Assembly (NCBI RefSeq): GCF_964355755.1
Contig: NC_092679.1
Location: 2,232,001 to 2,296,000, forward strand
Source of the DNA: Antedon mediterranea
Lineage: Eukaryota; Echinodermata; Crinoidea; Comatulida; Antedonidae
DNA: 64,000 nucleotides
Reading direction: 5' to 3'
Of this stretch, positions 38,501 to 47,500 are shown piece after piece. The translations under genes and the position numbers were made by a program. The notes under the pieces are model-generated. The model did no database searches. It was not told the DNA's origin and was given only the letters and a program-made list of their open reading frames with translations. Each line of letters starts with the position of its first letter. Position 1 is the first letter of the stretch.

Positions 38501-41500
38501 CGTAAACTTTCGCAATATTGTACCGCCAATTCCATCGATATAAAGTTTCACACGATTTGAGTCGCTACCTTTGGAGATGTACACTAACTGGCTGAGGGCG
38601 TAACACAATACGTCATGACTTTCCGGATCTTCCTCATTGGCGAGGAGTTCAAGAACCATACGGCATACCTCTGGATAAAGAAGAGCACGTTGCCGTCCAC
38701 TTTGTGGATAATCGTCCTTGTTTTTGGATGATTCGCCTAGCACAACAGTACAAACAAAGAAGTGTAAGTCGCAGTGTATGTATAAGTTTATGATTAGGAA
38801 CCAACCAGTACATGGCTTGGATCCTTGGGGTAATAAAACACATAATAAAAATATATGATCTTTCTTTATCATTGTGAAATACAGAATACAGTTCTGAAAA
38901 AAAATTGTATATATCACATTCAATCTCACAATCTACATAAATCCAAAGGTAAATTACTGAAAATAATGACATTGCTGTGGGTATCAGTGGCTGGATCTCA
39001 ATGGAGTAAAACAGCCAGAAAAAGTAGCAGGGCTTTTGGGCAACACTAGCCCTTCATCAGTGCAAGTCTATATAGATATAATCTGTATTTAGTTTTAACA
39101 TTCATATTTATTTTATATAAATTATTATAATTCAGCATTTCTCAAGGTGATTTAAAAGGTTTAATTATTGATTAGCAGTCTTTACCTACACTGAATCAAA
39201 ATCTGTGATTTGTTGATTTGAAAATTAGATTGTGGTATAGTCCTACAGGTATTTAAAACAGTCCTCTATGTGTATTGTCTTGTCTATCATTTGGGTACAA
39301 GAACATCCCAAACATTAATTATTATTAATTATTAATAATCAGCGTAGAAAGTATTTCTTAAAATATTTTAGTTTTTATATTTTATTTTTTTACATGGCTA
39401 TTAAAAATATTTTCCATTTTAAGCATATACCAATTAATCGTCTAAATATGCAAACTTGACAAAAACATTGTACGTGAAAACATCTGTGAAAATGTTGTCA
39501 TCCAATCAGCACTCGTGATATTATCCTTAAATGTGGTTATTTAAAAGAATTTTGTCAATTGTTTTTAAATTGATTTTCATTATAAATATTTAAAACATAT
39601 TTCAACACTGCTGGTTGCAATACCAATTCTTAAAACGTATTATTTCAGATTATTGCAAAGTTATTTTAACCAAGGATTTTGGTTGTCATGAGAAAATATT
39701 AATTTCACCTTTGAACTTAGACCTCACCTGTATGACTATCATCCTTTTCATTATCAGCTTCATAGCCTGCTGCTCCTGTGAACCAAGCCTCGCCAGAGTC
39801 ACTGGGCGAGTCGCTGACATCATAAAGGTCCTCCCATTTGAACGATGTATTTCGGCTTTTCTTCTGTACAAATAAAAAGTATAATTGAAAGTAATCAAAT
39901 ATATAAATACAGTATTATAATAACTATAGGCAGAAATAGACACTTGTAAGAATAGATTAGTTTCATTATATTTTGTCCATTCCAACACAAATATAGCTAT
40001 GACATGCCTTGTGTGCCAAAACGTATTTTAAATATTGACCTAAAAAAAACTTTACCTTCGATAATGAGCACATTCGACTGTTTTGAAAGCGGTGAGGGTC
40101 AAGGTTCGCAAGTGACGCTGTGTTCAACACGCACTCTATCAATGATTTCCCGATGATTGTATGTAAATTTCCATAATCCGTCAAAGTCTGTTTTATCCTC
40201 TGAACGATACTCGTAGTTGATAAATCCTTTATACGACAAATTAAATTAAATTAAAGCCTAAAATGGGCAACTTAATGGGGGTTACAAATTCTGAAACAAG
40301 TTTGTCATACTTAACTATGAAAACATTCACAGAAATCAGAGGGAAAGTGGCAAAATGCTTCCTACTTTCTAGGACTTTTATGTGGTTAAGTTGTCAGATA
40401 GCCCATGTTGTTTTGGCAATTTTAACTCATTTTGTAACATGGCCACAGCCATTTTTCCCTGACAGTAATGTCGTAACAACAAAGAACATACTGCCTACTG
40501 GAGCATGAAAGGGAGTAATGCCTTCTACTGGTATTGAATTCACGTAAAAGGTTTGGGAATGAAATAACTTACCACTGAACTGATTTTGAAGACTTTTGCT
40601 GAATTTAAGCAAATACTCAGAGTTGAACCAAGCAAGTCGAGAATGATATTAAACCGTGTATTGTCCACCTCTGCCGGATTTTTATCAATGATGTCATCCA
40701 AATCGCGACTTACTTTCACGATTGCAGTCAAAGACTCCTGCAGAAGGAATTTCGAAGTCCAAGGTCCACGGCATCGGAAAAATTCCTTTTGAAACCCAGA
40801 ACTGTGGGTCAACAGATACATAGCACTTCGCCAAATATCTGCTGCTTGTTCTAAACGACTCTTACTCCGACAGAGGAGTAAGTTATCGGATTGGACTCCT
40901 TGAGAACTGCTTTCACTTCCGTTAACGGGTGTCATTGTTTTACTGCTGGAGCAAGAGCTTGGTTTACTGTTGGTGTTTAATGGTGAATCTGCATCATATA
41001 AATCATCTGTTGTTTTGGATTCTTCGTCTTTTGGAATTACGTTAAGAAGAACGTTAACAAACGCTTCAATAACATTATTTGACTCTGAAGTTAGGCTGCT
41101 TAAGCTTTCAGAAATTGAGGAGGTAGAGAAGGACAATCCTTCTTCATGTGACATGTTATCTGGAGTAATCTTCCCTATACTTCTATCTTTATGGTTCTGA
41201 TTGCTACTCTCTGAAATTATCAAAACCTCAAAAACCCTCAAGACATACGGTCTTGTATTTTCTAATCTTAGAAGGTACAAGAGCTGGTTGAGTCCTCCTT
41301 GGTACAAGAACAAACTCTGTGCAGATGTGGTTGTTAGGAGCGGTGGCAATGCACAGAAGCAGTGTTCTAACACCTCTGTGCCAACAAGCTCAGACCCGTC
41401 CATCTCGTCTTGCTCTAACTTAGTATGCATCTCAAAGCATGGCAAAAAAACCTTTCTGTAAAGACTCTGCTTCAACGAAAAGTCACCAAGTTTAACTAAA

Positions 41501-44500
41501 CGGTATAAATGTCTCGCAACCTGTATCCCCAATACTCGGTCTTTGTGAGTAAGAAAAGTTCTGTACATGTGAACGAAATTCCATTTTGAGAAGATAGTAT
41601 CATCTTCGGGAAGACTACCGTCACTGCTGATGGCACTGTCTGACGAACCAAATGCTTCTGGAGTCTTCAACTCTGACATCGAAGAAGAAACTTTCATTCT
41701 TCTTTCCTGACACTCGGCACACATATCAAGACTAGCTCGATCATATTTCTCATTTCCTCCTAACTGTTCTAAAATGAGTTTCGCAACAATGCTTAAAATG
41801 TATGGTCTCAACTGTACTGATACTTTTGGAAGATTTTCCAGAAGCGGTACGACAATCTGTTCTGGTGTCATACAGCAACAAATCCCAGAGTTTTCGATGG
41901 CAAATAAAATTCCTGCTAAAACTAACTTGTATTTTGATTGCATAAACAGTTGGAGAAGAGTTTCAGTGACACGAGAAACGCAACATTTCAAGTTTGACGA
42001 CAGACTTTGCGATCGTAATGATTCTTTCTTTGCAAAGTCCGTCTTTAAAGTTTGCATATCGTGTTCGTGTTGTAATTGTTCTTGGTAAATTGTACAACTC
42101 ATGCCGTAGATGTTGTGATGATGGTGCATATAGGTGGAGTAATCACACTGCCTGTGAGTCCTTTTAAGGCACTGCATTTTGTGCATATATTCTAACTTTG
42201 CTCGCTTAAGTGCCGTAATCATCATAGATAATCCTCTGATAAGTCCTCTTAACATATCTTTAATCTGGCCATCTTTATCTATCCCAAGAACTAAACACTC
42301 ATCAAGATCTTTGATCACATTCGCAAGAAGATCAAATCCAGCCTCGTTTTCAAACTCTTGCATGAGAACATTAACATGTGTAATGACGGTATGGTTAGAA
42401 GTAGAATTACGCAATAATGACGTAATTAATTCTAACACTCCTTGTAATATTTCCGAAAGATAAACAAAATGAAATGAAACCGTTTCATTTTTGGTTGATA
42501 ATTCTTGCTTGGCATCAGTAAAGACCTCGGCATCATCATCTGATGTCTCTTCATAAGAGCTTTCAAAAGGTTTAGATCCATCGATCTCTTTCGTAATTCG
42601 CTGAGCAATTTGTAAAAGAGAAGTTAATGTTTTTGTTGATGAAATTCTAGTAGCACCATCAACATTAGAACCAACAGTGTGGCAGAGCTTCAGTAGAACT
42701 CTAAAAACTAATCGTTGTAACGTTGGCAGGACCTCATCCTGATTCCATCCCTTACCAAGTTCGAATCCTTCTACACTCGTTTTCTGTTCAAAATTGAACT
42801 CTTTCAGAAACAACAAAATCTGCATCATCTGTGGCACAAGAACAATTGACAGACTAGTCCTGTTTGTGTTGCTAAGCAACTCGTTGGCACAGAGTTTCTC
42901 CAGAAGCGATAACAAAACCAGACAGAGATCAAAGGCATTTGTCTCTTCCAGAAGAACCACACCTGTTTTTTGATCCACTTTGTAATTAGGCTGAACGACG
43001 CTACTTTTTTTACATGTGTGCAGGAACTGACCCGATGGTTCTTTCAATAGTTCATAAGGTATTCTTCTTTGTCTGGTTTCTCCGTCTGATTCAGTGCTAT
43101 CCTCTCCTTTTCTCTGTCGGGATTTCCTCCTTCGGCTTCCATACTGCCAGCTAGCGGATGCCATAAATGAAAACTTGCGACAATTTCGGCCTTGATGGAT
43201 TGAACTTAGGCGTCTATGGGGAATCCCCTTTTGCTGTGGGAAACAACAGCTAACGTGGGGAACCCAGTAAGATTTTTCTGAAAGATAAAGATAACATATA
43301 AAAGAGTATTCTGTGAACTGTCAATCAAAGAAGCTAGTTTAGAAAATACTCATCTAAAAAATGAGCTTGGGCTGACACCGATGCGAGACACTTATAGTTT
43401 GTTTTTATATCTTGCTCATAAAAAAAATAGACATGACTTTAGTGATTCCTTTAGGGCTAGATAATATACTCTATATATTTAAATGAATTGAATTGATTAA
43501 TTCAAACCTACCATTCACTTTCTGCTTCAGTGGTACTCTGAGTGTTTCTTGAAATAAGGTGATTAACAGATTTCCAAGATCAACATTTATACATGACAAT
43601 GCCTAGAAATATAAACATAAAATACATATACCCATCCAATGAGTATCACAACACTAAAGATGGCAGAATTTATTTATTCTCAGTACAAACTGGAAAATTG
43701 AACTCAATAAAACATTAAATCAAACCTGTATATTATAATAAACTGTAGTTTTTTACTAATTTCCAAATTATATCATTTAGGTATTAAAAATAATATTTCA
43801 ATACCAAAAAAAAGGGTTGTAACCAACAGCATTATAGTGATCCTAATTGAATATACACAATTGCATTATGTAGAATTGCTGCCAAGTTTATTGTCATTGT
43901 CATGTGACCTAGTATAGCATCATGCCAACTGGGAAGGATCATGTGTTTATTTTTTAAACATAATGAAAGTTGAGTAGTGGTGATTTAAGACCACAAGAAT
44001 GTAAACCAAGTCATTATAGAAATGTAAGAATATTTAGAACAAAAAAGACTCCTATTAAAGGGACACCTTCAGGACCGAATAGAGTGTTTTACGATATAGG
44101 GTGGTCTCCTAAAAGGGGGTTGGCCGTATTGTTAAAATATATTAGTTTCATTCAAAAGTGTCTTCTTAATAGGGGTTTCCCAAAGTAGGGTTCTACTACA
44201 ATTACTTTATCTTCATATAAGGAAGATTTTAATTTGTAATGGCTTAGGGACTAGTTAATTCATTGTGTGCGCACACAGCAACATTAGGATGTACTTTCTG
44301 CCTCAATTCTTCAACACAGTTTTTCAACAACATCATATGTGTGTAGGTTCTAGGTCATTATACCTGAGTGGCTAGGTTATGCAATGTGTTGAGTATATAT
44401 AACCATCCCCTTCCTTGTATCAGATAAGGAGGGTGGGGTCACTGTACCTGAGTGGCTAGATTATGCAACGTATTGAGTATAAGCCATCCCCTTCCTTGTA

Positions 44501-47500
44501 TCAGATAAGGAGGGTAGGGCCACTATACCTGAGTGGCTAGATTACGCAACGTATTGTGTATAACCAACCCCTTCCTTGTATCAGATAAGGAGGGTGGGGT
44601 CACTATACCTGAGTGGCTAGATTATGCAATGTGTTCAGTATAAGCCATCCCCTTCCTTGAATTAAATACTGCATTAAGATTGTGTACCCATTCTCATCTA
44701 CTTCACTGTTGTTTGCCTGAGCTTTGGTCGCTAGTTCGTGAACATCCGACATAAACTCCCGAGTCATGATGTTGAACGAACTTGGTATGTCCGTACTAGA
44801 ATAATGAAAACATGCAGAAGTTATAGATGACATAATCATATGTTTTATCTAAAAACAAGATTGAAAATATGGTACATTGATTACCTACTGTATAAAAAGA
44901 GTATACTTGTCTCAAACAGAACCCTCAACTTGTGTTTTTAAAACAATATTAAATTAATTCAAAAGGCTAAAGCAATGTAATTATTTTACTCACCAAAAGT
45001 TAGTTATATCCTCTCTATCAATTGCTTTGTTTGACGACATGACTAGAAATAAATGTAAAAAGTCTTCTAAACACAACTGTTTTTCCTGAAAAAGAAAGTA
45101 AAAATCCTCAATTTAAATGTTTGATTTTCTCAATGATCATAATACAAATTACAAAATAAAAAAGAAAACAAAAACAAGGTGGAATGTCACATTATATGGT
45201 AGGGGTATTCCACTAAAAATTCTTCTTTTTGTAATTGCCCCTCACCAGTGTGAGAAAAGGGCTAATGTTGGTTTATCCAGCTAAGAAGGCAATTAGATAT
45301 GATGTATTTCAAATGGGTCTGAAAATCAAAACTGATGACAAAAGTATGATGTGCTCAAATATGGTAGTGATGTGCTCAAATATGGTAAGTGATGTGCTCA
45401 AATATGGTAGTAATGTGCTCAAATATGATAGTAATATGTACAAATATGGTAGTGATATGCTCAAATATAGTAGTGATATGACATCACCATGTCTATATAT
45501 GAGTACATCACATTTTGATTGTGTAGACAAAGCTTTAAACTGTCTGGCTAAAATAACTACCTATAAATTGAGTGGGAATGTTTGCTTTCCAGGCCATCCA
45601 AATATTTTGAGGAGAGGCACAAGCATATCAATCTATTTTCTGCTAATTAAGGCATTGTTAAAACCACAAATATATCATTTTGTGAATTACTAGGCCAGCT
45701 ATGCTTGTTGTGCTGAAATGTGGTTAAATACAGGAAATGGACAATGTTAAAATAATTGTATAAACGTGATAGTATTTCTAATGCATTGCTGAAAAAAATA
45801 TACAGTATAGAGAGAAAAATATCTTAATCTAAAAAGGTCAACAGGAATTATAAAAAAAATACAATAACACAGACATTGAAATAAGACTTTACCTTTAAAC
45901 GAATCTCAAGTAGCAAGGTAATCTCAGGTGATATCATAGTAAATATAAACGGATTTAGAGGTCACGGAATGACCTTCGTATAATTGAGTGGTAAAATACA
46001 AAAAAAGTCCCAGAATAGAAATTTATGAATGAAGCCACTTTATTTAACAGACAATATCAATGACAATAGTCATTCTACTCAAAAGAAAACATAGCATTTA
46101 TCAGTTTGAATGTAGTGAACAGAGTGTGTGTGTGCTGACAAAGGTAAAGCACCACAAACTTTTAGAAATTCTGTACACAAAAAAAATTCATAAATTGTAA
46201 AATAAAACAAAACGCAAGATAATTATTTTTATGCAAATATTTCTTTATTATAATACAGGATAGACAAAAAAAAATCCAAGGAACAAACTTTTATTTCTAA
46301 AGTTTTTATTTATACAGAATTAGTAAATATTTCAAATAACTGTAGTGTCACACTTCTTTCCCACACATGGACGGGGCAAAACAGTCATGAAACTAGGCAC
46401 TAGCACAGGATTAAAACCTGGAACTTGGGATAGGCGCAGGCAAGCATGTTAAGCACCAAGCTACAGCTCTACTACATATTTTTAAAAAAACATAGAAATG
46501 TTGAGATCTGTAGTAAGCAGTGATTATTTTGGCAACCCACAGGGAAAGAGTCCAGGCATTAGTAACACACAATGGAAGTAAAGACAAATATACTTTATTG
46601 TTTAAAGGGCTGACTACCTTGAATCAGTCCATGCTTAAATCAACCCTGAATACAGCCTGCCTGAATACCAGTACAGAATTACAACTGTACCATAGGGTTA
46701 CCTTACCAGAAATGACTTTGTATCAGACATGATAATTTAAATGGTATAATCCCCTTGTAAAAATATACAGGTAGTTATAACATACTATAGTTACTCACAC
46801 TTCTTTGCGGCCTGCATTATTATTATTATTATTAGTCGTTTTACCGGATACACAAGCATTATTTACTACAATGGTGCGGTAAAACGTAAACATGTTACGC
46901 GCACATAAAGCAAACACTTACTGTACACTTAATATTATATGAATCTGGAATTTGATCGGAGCATTCCTAGATACAATTGTTGGGTTGTTAAAATCATTAT
47001 TATTCCACAATTAGGATTATCGATGCATAATTTACCGATAAACATAATCTGTTAATTTTTTAGAACATGACATTTCACCTACTGTACTCACCATAGTATA
47101 TTTCATACGTCCAACATTTGGCACGGCCCCTATACTATACACACATGCCCTCTACTGTAGACAAAGATTCAAGGCTGTATCCTTATTACACAAAGTTTAG
47201 GGTAGAGTAGATCGTGGCAAAGTTTATTTTACTATTTTCCCTTCGGTATTGATGGTCCATCCCTGACTTGACCCCTAGACTTGACCTTCAGTCACTGGCC
47301 GAATACTTTTTGTCATCGTTCTATCTTAGTGACAATCGGTTCAAAAGTTAGACACACACTACAAAAGATACTCTACAAACAATTCTCTACTTTACTGTAC
47401 ACGAACAATATTATATAAAAGTCCAACTTTATTAATACATTTTTTAATATTTAGTAATTTATGCACAACATTCAATATACTGTAAAAAGAGTTTATAAAC

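Noticed and set aside
38417-38972. Overlapping 170- and 107-codon minus-strand frames taken as one exon
   Set aside because: Only 38467-38736 is coding; the upstream part is intron lacking homology, with a clear acceptor at 38737.
41201-42463. Plus-strand frames across the large LYST exon
   Set aside because: Shadows of a strongly conserved coding exon on the other strand.
45235-45693. 152-codon open frame
   Set aside because: It runs through the tandem units of a MITE; its repeated residues come from the 21-bp repeat.
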